NCBI GenBank assembly: GCA_021399405.1
Contig: JAAFKL010000019.1
Span: 1 to 7,065 of the forward strand
Direction of reading: 5' to 3'
DNA length: 7,065 nucleotides
Origin: Candidatus Heimdallarchaeota archaeon
GTDB lineage: Archaea; Asgardarchaeota; Heimdallarchaeia; Heimdallarchaeales; Kariarchaeaceae
In this document: one piece after another, positions 1-5,948 of the stretch
Layout: each line of letters opens with the position of its first letter
How positions within the stretch are numbered: position 1 is the first letter of the stretch
Made by a program: the position numbers and the translations under genes
The notes under the pieces: model-generated
Databases searched by the model: none
Told to the model about the DNA's origin: nothing
What the model saw: only the letters and a program-made list of their open reading frames with translations

Positions 1-804
1 CCTGATCCTCATATCATTGATGATGGAACAGTAAATTTTGAAAATCTTCCAGCTTCTATCGAATTTGATAATGTTACATTTAGCTATCCAAAAACTAAGG
101 CCCCAGCATTGGATGGAGTTTCATTTAAAATAGAGGATTCTCAGACTTTAGCTATTGTCGGAAGTCCTGGGTCTGGTAAATCTACCTTGACAAAATTAAT
201 TCAACGGCTTTATTTACCTCAACAGGGAGAGGTCCGAGTTGGAAACAATCCAATTACAGTTTATACAAATGAGTCGTTACGCGAAAACATTGCCACTGTT
301 GAGCAGGAGGTATTCTTGTTTAATGATACTGTCCAAGAAAACATTGGATTTGGAAAACCAGGTACTCCAATAGATGATATAATGGATGTTGCAACAATTG
401 CACAATCACATGCTTTTATCGAACGATTCGAAGAAGGCTACCAGACAATAATTGGTGAAGATGGAGTACGTTTATCGGGTGGTCAAGCGCAAAGAATAGC
501 CATTGCAAGGGCGATCCTAATGAGGCCTACGATTCTCATATTTGATGATGGAGCCAGTGCATTGGATTCTAAAACAGAAGCAGAAATACAAAATGCTATT
601 TCTGATATACTAAGGACCCGAACAACAATAATTACTACGCATCGATTAGCAATTATTGCAAAAGCAGATCAAATTCTAATACTCGAAAAAGGTAAAATGG
701 TCGGTTTTGGACCCCATGAGGATTTAATACAAAGTAATACCTTCTACAGAAACCTGTTTGAGAAGCACTTTGAATTACCCCCACTAATTCCAAGAGGTGA
801 TTAA
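1..804 (+). CDS. ABC exporter half-transporter, C-terminal nucleotide-binding domain (5' end outside window)
   Basis: The frame is open from base 1, so this is the last 267 residues of a longer protein. The missing part would be the usual six-helix membrane domain. What is visible is a complete ATP-binding domain: A-loop Tyr in FSYP (about base 85), Walker A GSPGSGKST at 160-186, Q-loop Gln in VEQEVFLF near base 304, signature LSGGQ at 472-486, Walker B ending in Asp-Asp at 544-549, D-loop SALD, and H-loop His in THRL at 640. The catalytic Glu after Walker B is replaced by Asp, as in the degenerate-site subunit of heterodimeric exporters of the TM287/288 or BmrCD type. Its own LSGGQ is canonical. 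The gene ends one base before the next ABC gene starts, so the two are almost certainly one operon and one complex in the cytoplasmic membrane. The substrate cannot be read from the sequence. TTG 109 is an internal Leu codon, not a start. Confidence 0.95.
   Translation, partial: PDPHIIDDGTVNFENLPASIEFDNVTFSYPKTKAPALDGVSFKIEDSQTLAIVGSPGSGKSTLTKLIQRLYLPQQGEVRVGNNPITVYTNESLRENIATVEQEVFLFNDTVQENIGFGKPGTPIDDIMDVATIAQSHAFIERFEEGYQTIIGEDGVRLSGGQAQRIAIARAILMRPTILIFDDGASALDSKTEAEIQNAISDILRTRTTIITTHRLAIIAKADQILILEKGKMVGFGPHEDLIQSNTFYRNLFEKHFELPPLIPRGD
792..801 (+). promoter_or_regulatory. Strong Shine-Dalgarno site deciding the TTG start at 805
   Basis: AAGAGGTGAT matches 9 of 10 bases of AGGAGGTGAT, the complement of the archaeal 16S rRNA 3' tail. 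It lies inside the last codons of the upstream ABC gene and leaves three bases before the TTG at 805. This supports initiation at TTG and translational coupling of the two subunits. The next in-frame ATG lies about 95 codons further on, inside the membrane domain. Confidence 0.8.
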
Positions 805-2610
805 TTGGCAGTAGCAACAGATTCTCAAACAGATAGAAAATTTAGCGATCGTGAGTTACTCTCAATTTTTTGGAGCTACATTAAACGACACCGTGGCTTG
901 TTCAATTTGGTTGTTTTTGCGTTAATTCTTAATGTATCCTTGGCACTTACTTCACCATTAATTTTTAATTTTGTTTTGGAAGGAATTGAAAAGGGTACAG
1001 ATCTAAAAAGCACCATATTAATCTATGCTATTGGAGGATATGTCATATTCAGCGTATTAAGCTGGTTTTTAAGGGCAATCCAATTTATGTCGGTTGCCAA
1101 ATTGAATGCTCGGGTAGTTGGTGATATACGTGTAGATGCCTATTCTTCAGTGTTAGAAAATGATATCTCATTTTTTGATAAACGAAAATCTGGTGAACTA
1201 ACCAGTCGATTAATTAACGACACAAAGGAGCTTCATGAATCAGGACGAGAATTGGCTTGGTTTTTCACCAGTCTGTTTAGAATTTCACTCACTTTGGCAA
1301 TTTTCTTTTATTTTTCCATCACAATCGCATTAACTGCAACTCTGTTCCTTCCTATAATCCTTGCAATTGCAATATTTTTAGGTAAGTATGAACGTAAAGT
1401 AACTGCAGTTTGGCGAGAGAAATTTGGTGAAGTGAATAACAGATTTGCAGAAACTATGTCAAAGATACAAATTAGCAAAGCATTCAATCGAGAAGATGAA
1501 AATTTGGACCGATTTGGTGTTTTAAATGAGGCTACCTACAAAGCCTCTGTTAAACGTGGTTTCATTATATTCATATTTTGGCCCATAACAGATGTGATGC
1601 AACATGCCCTGCTTCTTCTCATCCTTTATGTTGGAACCAGAGAAGTGGAGAATGGAATGCCTATTGCAACGCTTATTTTGTTCTTGATCCTGAAGAACCA
1701 GTTCTATTGGCCCTTAGTGACCATGGCCAACACCTATCACAGATTCCAAGGGGCTTTTGCAAGTTTGGAAAGAATCTCGAGAATTTCCCGGGACCCAGAT
1801 TTGGCTGAGAACGATGAGGGTACACTATCTGCTGAAAACCTAACAGGTTCAATAAAATTTGATCAGGTTAATTTTGCCTACAATCCAGAAATCCCAATAC
1901 TTCAAGATATTTCTTTTGAAATTAATCCAGGAGATAGGATTGCACTGGTAGGGCATACAGGTGCAGGTAAAAGCACTGTGGCCTCACTCCTAATGAGGTT
2001 TTATGAAATAAATGACGGGTCAATTACATTCGACAATAAGAATCTTTACGATTACGATCTTAAATCACTTAGAAAGAACATAAGCTTGGTCTCGCAGCGT
2101 GTATTACTGTTCAAAGGAACAATCCGAGACAATCTCCAGATTGCAAATCCACTTGCAACCGATAAGGAGATTTGGGATGTTCTGGACAAAGTACAAGCAA
2201 GAGAATTCATCGAGATGTTACCCAATGATCTGGACACTATTGTTCAGGAAAAAGGTAAGAATCTATCTTCAGGTCAAAGACAGATGATCTCATTTGCTCG
2301 AGCATTGCTGTCAGACCCACGAATAATTATATTGGACGAAGCCACAGCTTCAGTTGATCTCTACACAGAGAGTAAAATTCAAGATGCAATTGATACACTC
2401 TTGGATAGCAGAACTAGTATTAGCATTGCTCATAGGTTAACTACCATCTTGAAATCAGATAAAATCATTGTGCTTGATCATGGAAAAATAGTCCAGGTGG
2501 GAAACCATAAGGAATTAATGAAGCAAGGTGGATTGTATGAGAATATGTATAAATTATATTTGGAGACACAATCGGCAAAATATCTAAACAAGCTTAAAAC
2601 TAGCGTATAA
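805..2610 (+). CDS. ABC exporter half-transporter (membrane domain plus ATPase), catalytic-site subunit
   Basis: A complete 601-residue type IV (exporter fold) half-transporter. Residues 1-325 form the membrane domain, with hydrophobic helices near 31-58, 70-92, 150-171, 173-193, 252-277 and 285-305. It carries family landmarks SGELTSRLINDT (129-140) and ISKAFNRE (223-230). The ATPase domain has A-loop Tyr359, Walker A GHTGAGKST (383-391), Q-loop Gln431, signature LSSGQ (487-491), Walker B ending at Asp511 followed by catalytic Glu512, D-loop SVD and H-loop His543. The signature deviates from LSGGQ while Glu512 is canonical. In the upstream protein it is the reverse: its LSGGQ is canonical and its Glu is replaced by Asp. 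This is the pattern of a heterodimer with one degenerate site. TTG start at 805 immediately follows the upstream stop and has a strong Shine-Dalgarno site. The last 62 codons are duplicated at 4722-4907. Multidrug, lipid or peptide export are all possible. Confidence 0.96.
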   Translation: MAVATDSQTDRKFSDRELLSIFWSYIKRHRGLFNLVVFALILNVSLALTSPLIFNFVLEGIEKGTDLKSTILIYAIGGYVIFSVLSWFLRAIQFMSVAKLNARVVGDIRVDAYSSVLENDISFFDKRKSGELTSRLINDTKELHESGRELAWFFTSLFRISLTLAIFFYFSITIALTATLFLPIILAIAIFLGKYERKVTAVWREKFGEVNNRFAETMSKIQISKAFNREDENLDRFGVLNEATYKASVKRGFIIFIFWPITDVMQHALLLLILYVGTREVENGMPIATLILFLILKNQFYWPLVTMANTYHRFQGAFASLERISRISRDPDLAENDEGTLSAENLTGSIKFDQVNFAYNPEIPILQDISFEINPGDRIALVGHTGAGKSTVASLLMRFYEINDGSITFDNKNLYDYDLKSLRKNISLVSQRVLLFKGTIRDNLQIANPLATDKEIWDVLDKVQAREFIEMLPNDLDTIVQEKGKNLSSGQRQMISFARALLSDPRIIILDEATASVDLYTESKIQDAIDTLLDSRTSISIAHRLTTILKSDKIIVLDHGKIVQVGNHKELMKQGGLYENMYKLYLETQSAKYLNKLKTSV

Positions 2611-2623
2611 ATTTCGTGAGTTC

Positions 2624-2629
2624 TTTTTT
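2624..2629 (+). terminator. Possible T-run terminator after the ABC operon
   Basis: Six T residues on the coding strand lie 14 bases after the stop of the ABC gene, with no clear stem-loop before them. Archaeal RNA polymerase can terminate at oligo-T tracts alone, so this could end the ABC transcript before the convergent regulator gene. The short convergent gap (2611-2713) holds no other gene that I can see. Confidence 0.4.
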
Positions 2630-2713
2630 AATAAGTGGAAAAATGGAAGAAGTGTTAAGTGATACCCGTATTGATCTGCTTTGTACTATAATCTTTAATT
2701 GAATGGAAGTTAA

Positions 2714-3535
2714 TTACTTAAATTCAAAGGTTTCAACTTCTCCTCCAACAATATGGTAACGTAAATTGATTTTATTATCTTCTGATATTTCTTGATCCGC
2801 CATTTCAATAGCAATTTTCCTTTCCAGTTCATAGAATTGAGAAGCCATTTCGCCATAAAACAGCATCACTTCAATTATATGCCGAGGCTTGGAAATTTTC
2901 ATATCAAGACTAAAATTAACAAGCGTTCCCATTGGATAAGAGGGTTTGATTGGTTTCTTGTTATCATTAAATGCGATTGCAGCTTTTTTTATATTATTAA
3001 CAAACAATCTTTCCAGAATATGGTTATACGTCAAATTCTTTTTTTCATGTTCTGCTTGGTTTAGACTATCAGGATGTTTCCGTAACATGTCCATATAGTA
3101 TTGGCTAATTTCTTTGTCAGTTAACTTTAAAATCGATTTCCACTTTTGTTTCAAATCAGTTGACATTTCTTTACCCTTTTCTGAGCTCTCTCTATATAGA
3201 CTCGCAAAATGTTTATTCGCAAAATCAGTTAATTTATAATATTTACCTTTCTTTTCAAGTGTTAGTTTTTCATCAAGTTTAATCAAGCTTGGTTCTCTGA
3301 TTAGTGATTTCAGGTGATGAAAAATAGTTGCTTCATTTTTACCTAGGATTTCTCCTAGTTTCTTAATGTTACATGATCCGAAACTGTCAATTGCAAAAAG
3401 GATTGCAACACGTGTTTCCACTTCGTAGACTTCATTTATTCTATCTAAAGTAGTCTGATCCAAATTATCCTGATAACGATCTCCTGCTTTAACTTGGACA
3501 TGTTTCTTTTTTACTTTTCGAGACTTACTGGTCAT
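2714..3535 (-). CDS. Winged-helix transcriptional regulator (ArsR-like), likely regulator of the CPBP protease gene
   Basis: A 273-residue protein. It has a very basic N-terminus (residues 1-20, many Lys/Arg) followed by an ArsR-like winged-helix domain at about 36-104. The pattern ETRVAILFAID leads into a helix-turn-helix with recognition helix around NEATIFHHLKSLIR (67-80) and a beta wing ending in KGKYYKLTD. The remaining 165 residues resemble no domain I recognise. They are charged and mostly helical with a likely beta end, and could serve dimerisation or ligand sensing. No Cys cluster for metal sensing is visible, since only one Cys (55) is present. ATG at 3535 is preceded by a weak AGGA. 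The divergent promoter has four TTTGAT-type palindromes, one abutting its TATA-like box, so autoregulation and control of the adjacent protease gene are likely (inference). Repressor versus activator is not known; operator position favours repression. Confidence 0.85.
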   Translation of the reverse strand: MTSKSRKVKKKHVQVKAGDRYQDNLDQTTLDRINEVYEVETRVAILFAIDSFGSCNIKKLGEILGKNEATIFHHLKSLIREPSLIKLDEKLTLEKKGKYYKLTDFANKHFASLYRESSEKGKEMSTDLKQKWKSILKLTDKEISQYYMDMLRKHPDSLNQAEHEKKNLTYNHILERLFVNNIKKAAIAFNDNKKPIKPSYPMGTLVNFSLDMKISKPRHIIEVMLFYGEMASQFYELERKIAIEMADQEISEDNKINLRYHIVGGEVETFEFK

Positions 3536-3565
3536 GTATTCCTATTCTGTAATACATCAATTTAC

Positions 3566-3573
3566 TTTATAAA
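3566..3573 (-). promoter_or_regulatory. TATA-like box for the winged-helix regulator
   Basis: TTTATAAA is self-complementary and its centre lies about 34 bases upstream of the regulator ATG (3535). Transcription would then start near 3543 with a leader of under ten bases. The first operator palindrome directly abuts it on the upstream side, where TFB would contact DNA. A second TTATAAA at 3589-3595 is an alternative box with a longer leader. The assignment rests on spacing only. Confidence 0.5.
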
Positions 3574-3609
3574 TTTGATCATCAAATCTTATAAATTTGA
3601 TCATCAAAT
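3567..3609. repeat. Tandem direct repeat of a 21-base TATA-plus-operator unit
   Basis: The 21 bases at 3567-3587 recur exactly at 3589-3609, a period of 22. Each unit is TTATAAA fused to the ATTTGATCATCAAAT palindrome, the two sharing an A. This looks like local duplication of a whole promoter/operator module, not two independently evolved sites. Confidence 0.8.
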
Positions 3610-3668
3610 TAATTTGACAATCAAAATACTTATAATAATTAATGGTCATAATCATTTGATCATCAAAT
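3573..3668. promoter_or_regulatory. Operator array: four TTTGAT-C-ATCAAA inverted repeats in the divergent promoter
   Basis: ATTTGATCATCAAAT occurs exactly at 3573-3587, 3595-3609 and 3654-3668. A degenerate copy at 3612-3626 matches 12 of 15 positions. Each perfect copy is an inverted repeat of ATTTGAT with a single central C, as expected for a dimeric winged-helix protein. Centres are 3580, 3602, 3619 and 3661. Spacings of 22 and 42 between sites 1-2 and 3-4 are near two and four helical turns. Site 1 abuts the regulator TATA-like box. Sites 3 and 4 flank the likely protease TATA box, with site 4 over the expected start site. The neighbouring regulator is the obvious candidate ligand (inference). 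Confidence 0.75.
3630..3637 (+). promoter_or_regulatory. TATA-like box for the CPBP protease gene
   Basis: TTATAATA is centred about 49 bases before the ATG at 3683, predicting a start near 3660 and a leader of about 22 bases. A weak GGA (3671-3673) lies in that leader. Operator copies lie just upstream (3612-3626) and over the predicted start site (3654-3668). The surroundings are very AT-rich, so the exact box is uncertain. Confidence 0.45.
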
Positions 3669-3682
3669 TTGGAATTAATACT

Positions 3683-4657
3683 ATGTTACAACCACAATCA
3701 AATGAACTAAAATCGCTTCAAATTACTGAAAATGAAGAGAGTAGAATTATGAGCCACTCACATTCCGGAAGGAAAAGATCTTGGTTATCTTTTGTTTCCC
3801 AAAATTTTCTCATCAAAACATTGCTTGGATTTATCTTTGTCCTCCTGGTCCAGGTAACCAGCAAAGAAATAATTATCAAACCCGTTCTTTCATTACTTCC
3901 AATACCTGAAGGTATTAAATTAACAATCCAATTCAGCCTAGCTATTTTTGTTATTTTGTTAAGCTACAAATTTTTTGTTAAATATTATGAGAAACGAGAT
4001 TGCACTGAATTATCACCTGGTATGATGAAAAGAGATAGTGGGATTGGCTTCTTAAGTGGATTTATCTCCATTTCACTAATATTTGGCATCTTATCCACAT
4101 TGGGCTATTATTCGATCGGATCATACAATTGGGATTTCCCATTTATAGAAGTATTTGTTCTAATTCTAGCACTTGCACTTATTGAAGAAATATTGTTCAG
4201 AGGGTTTTTCTATCGATTTATGGAAGAATCAGTAGGAACTAATCTTGCAATTATAGTATCTGCAATATTCTTTGGTTTCTCACATATTTTTAATGATCAC
4301 GTGAACTTCGTGAGCATTATGTCCGCTACCTTTGGTGGATTATTATTATCAGTAATGTATAGCTATAGGCGGAGTCTTTGGCTACCCATATCATTTCACG
4401 CTTTCTGGAATTATTCACAAATTATTTATGGTTCTGATGTCTCAGGAGATGGGTATGGTACATTTGTTACTGCGAATCTTAACGGACCTGAATTGATGAC
4501 TGGGAATGAATTTGGAATTGAAAATTCTATTTTAGTGCTCTTGGTGGTTTTGGCAGCTACAGTTATACTTTATATTAAATTATACCGCTCTAAAGGATTG
4601 AAAGTTCCTTACTGGAAAAAACCATCTAAAAGCAATATAAACTTGATGTCTAATTAA
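3683..4657 (+). CDS. CPBP-family intramembrane metalloprotease (Abi/Rce1-like)
   Basis: A 324-residue membrane protein starting from ATG 3683. The conserved CPBP motifs are all present: EEILFRG with Glu168, Glu169 and Arg173; FFGFSH ending in His201; and SFHAFWN with His239 and Asn243. The two Glu and two His are the proposed catalytic/metal-binding residues of the Rce1/CPBP fold. Hydrophobic helices occur near 43-58, 80-97, 119-143, 155-170, 186-201, 212-228, 231-243 and 282-299. Family members cleave prenylated proteins or bacteriocin-like peptides, or give immunity to them; the substrate here is unknown. The frame is open upstream to 3494, but that would run across the promoter and operators and into the regulator gene, so it is rejected. 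ATG 3749, just before a basic stretch, is an alternative start. The gene is divergent from the regulator and flanked by operators. An ABC-gene fragment follows 64 bases after the stop. Confidence 0.9.
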   Translation: MLQPQSNELKSLQITENEESRIMSHSHSGRKRSWLSFVSQNFLIKTLLGFIFVLLVQVTSKEIIIKPVLSLLPIPEGIKLTIQFSLAIFVILLSYKFFVKYYEKRDCTELSPGMMKRDSGIGFLSGFISISLIFGILSTLGYYSIGSYNWDFPFIEVFVLILALALIEEILFRGFFYRFMEESVGTNLAIIVSAIFFGFSHIFNDHVNFVSIMSATFGGLLLSVMYSYRRSLWLPISFHAFWNYSQIIYGSDVSGDGYGTFVTANLNGPELMTGNEFGIENSILVLLVVLAATVILYIKLYRSKGLKVPYWKKPSKSNINLMSN

Positions 4658-4721
4658 ATCTAACAGAAGGTAAAATACAGACACTATTCATAGAAGGTTG
4701 GATTGCCTAATCAATAACAAT

Positions 4722-4907
4722 ATTACTCATAGGCTGACAACCATCCTGAAATCAGACAAAATCATTGTACTTGATCATGGAAAAATAGTACAAATGAGAA
4801 ATGATAAGGATTTAAACAAGCAAGGTGGGTTGTATGAGAATATGTATAATATCTATCTTGAGACACAATCAGCAAAATTTCTACACAAAATCAAATCTAC
4901 CGCATAA
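4722..4907 (+). pseudogene. Truncated second copy of the 3' end of the ABC exporter gene
   Basis: Aligned without gaps to 2425-2610, 155 of 186 bases match (hand count, about 83%) and 47 of 61 encoded residues match. The match starts at the H-loop codons (THRL versus AHRL) and runs exactly to the shared stop. Walker A, signature and Walker B are absent, so it cannot be a working ATPase. Many differences are silent third-base changes, suggesting it was once under selection. However, the conserved Gly-x-His of the C-terminal region is changed to Arg-Asn-Asp, suggesting later decay. A faint further match (4681-4697 to 2394-2411) would need frame-breaking indels. TTG at 4698 could open a 69-residue frame, but it has no clear ribosome site. 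Confidence 0.9.
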
Positions 4908-4994
4908 TTATACCCTAACCAACAAGATAAACTTCTCTAATCATCACATATTTAAGTCCTCTGAATTTATTAGATTTAATTATTATCTCGCTCT

Positions 4995-5002
4995 TTTATA
5001 AG
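4995..5002 (+). promoter_or_regulatory. TATA box of a probably leaderless surface-protein gene
   Basis: TTTATAAG is centred about 26 bases upstream of the ATG at 5025, the normal archaeal distance from TATA box to transcription start. No Shine-Dalgarno sequence precedes the ATG. Together these predict transcription starting at or within a base or two of the start codon. The rest of the 4908-5024 gap holds no gene that I can see. Confidence 0.6.
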
Positions 5003-5024
5003 ACAAATGAAATGTTGAATCACT

Positions 5025-5948
5025 ATGGAACTCTTAAAACTAAGTTCTAAAAAAATAAAATTTGCAATCCTAGGGACCATATTTATCTTGATAACGGGAA
5101 ATAATTCTGCCGTGTATGCGGTCAACTACCATTTTGAAGATGAATTTACTGATAGTCCATCAGAATTGTGGAAATTTAAATCATATAATAGGACGAGCCA
5201 ACCTTATCAAGCAGTAGATCACTCATTCTTAATTGAAAATGGAAAACTCGTTTCCAGTGGAAATGATAATGGCTATAGTACCAATACAGCATTTATTCAG
5301 GACAATACTGCTTTTGGGGCTTGGAGTTTTGATCTTTACATACCTTCAACTGCCCAACATGATAAGTTTTTCAATCGTCTAGCTGCTATATTGTTAAGTG
5401 AGTTAGAAATGGGTCCCCCCAATATTGAACCCAATTCAACTTTTTATTCCAGTGTGGGGTTAATTATTGAGAACGGAATCCTAGAATTTCATGCACATGA
5501 TGGGACTTCAACCATCCTTGCTAACCAACGTGAAATAACCACATTACAAAAGTTTGACATAAGTCAACGTTATGACATGATTCGCACTGATGATCGGTTC
5601 TATCTATTTATAGATAATAGTATCATCATTAATGCTACGCTTTCATCATCAATTGGAACTGCAACTAATTATTTCACAATAAGTGTTGGGACTGGTTCAA
5701 ATCTTAGCTTTGATAATCTAAAAATTACTACAGACGCTCAAGGTGTACTTGATTCAATTATTAACACCAGTACTTCACCTACTAGCCCAGAGACATCTAC
5801 TAGCCCAGAGACGACCGAGGATCCAACTGATGTGTCTGATTCATCATCCTTGTCTAATAATGATTCACTATATTTTGCAGTTGGGACTGGGAGTATGGCA
5901 TTAGTGAGTACAGTTTCTTATTGGCGAATCAACAAAAAAAAAATTTAG
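5025..5948 (+). CDS. Secreted, membrane-anchored surface protein with a concanavalin-like beta-sandwich domain
   Basis: A 307-residue protein with an apparent Sec signal peptide: basic KKIK at 9-12, hydrophobic core 13-25, likely cleavage after VYA at 32. Residues 34-236 are rich in beta strands and aromatic residues and begin FEDEF...W, resembling LamG or DUF1080-like concanavalin folds that often bind sugars; this is a fold-level guess. A Ser/Thr/Pro stalk (about 246-280) contains a repeated TSPET unit. Next comes a hydrophobic helix (282-300) and a basic tail ending in KKKI, giving an outside ectodomain anchored at its C-terminus. Six N-glycosylation sequons (N55, N137, N203, N226, N247, N279) fit an archaeal cell-surface protein. 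No PGF-type sorting motif is seen. The final codons lie in a run of ten A residues, and a winged-helix frame continues there in the -1 frame, so the true product may be longer. Confidence 0.85.
   Translation: MELLKLSSKKIKFAILGTIFILITGNNSAVYAVNYHFEDEFTDSPSELWKFKSYNRTSQPYQAVDHSFLIENGKLVSSGNDNGYSTNTAFIQDNTAFGAWSFDLYIPSTAQHDKFFNRLAAILLSELEMGPPNIEPNSTFYSSVGLIIENGILEFHAHDGTSTILANQREITTLQKFDISQRYDMIRTDDRFYLFIDNSIIINATLSSSIGTATNYFTISVGTGSNLSFDNLKITTDAQGVLDSIINTSTSPTSPETSTSPETTEDPTDVSDSSSLSNNDSLYFAVGTGSMALVSTVSYWRINKKKI
5779..5812 (+). repeat. Two tandem copies of an 18-base unit in the stalk
   Basis: The 16 bases CTACTAGCCCAGAGAC occur at 5779-5794 and 5797-5812, a period of 18. They encode two successive TSPET units in the Ser/Thr/Pro-rich stalk. 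Such in-frame repeats usually let stalk length vary between strains. Confidence 0.8.

Noticed and set aside
1578..2287. Three 61-76-codon frames inside the second ABC gene
   Set aside because: They overlap conserved ABC motifs in other frames and are shadows of that coding sequence.
2792..3064. 90-codon plus-strand frame opposite the regulator
   Set aside because: It lies entirely within the regulator gene on the other strand, has no promoter or ribosome site, and shows no recognisable domain.
3573..3668. Operator repeats as a CRISPR-like array
   Set aside because: The repeats are short palindromes with irregular spacing (7, 2 and 27 bases between copies) and lie over promoters. There are no spacers of uniform length.
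3494..3682. Upstream extension of the CPBP protease frame by 63 codons
   Set aside because: It would cross the TATA-like boxes and all four operator palindromes and overlap the 5' end of the divergent regulator gene. The translation is low-complexity Ile/Asn/Lys sequence typical of AT-rich noncoding DNA. ATG 3683 has suitable promoter spacing.
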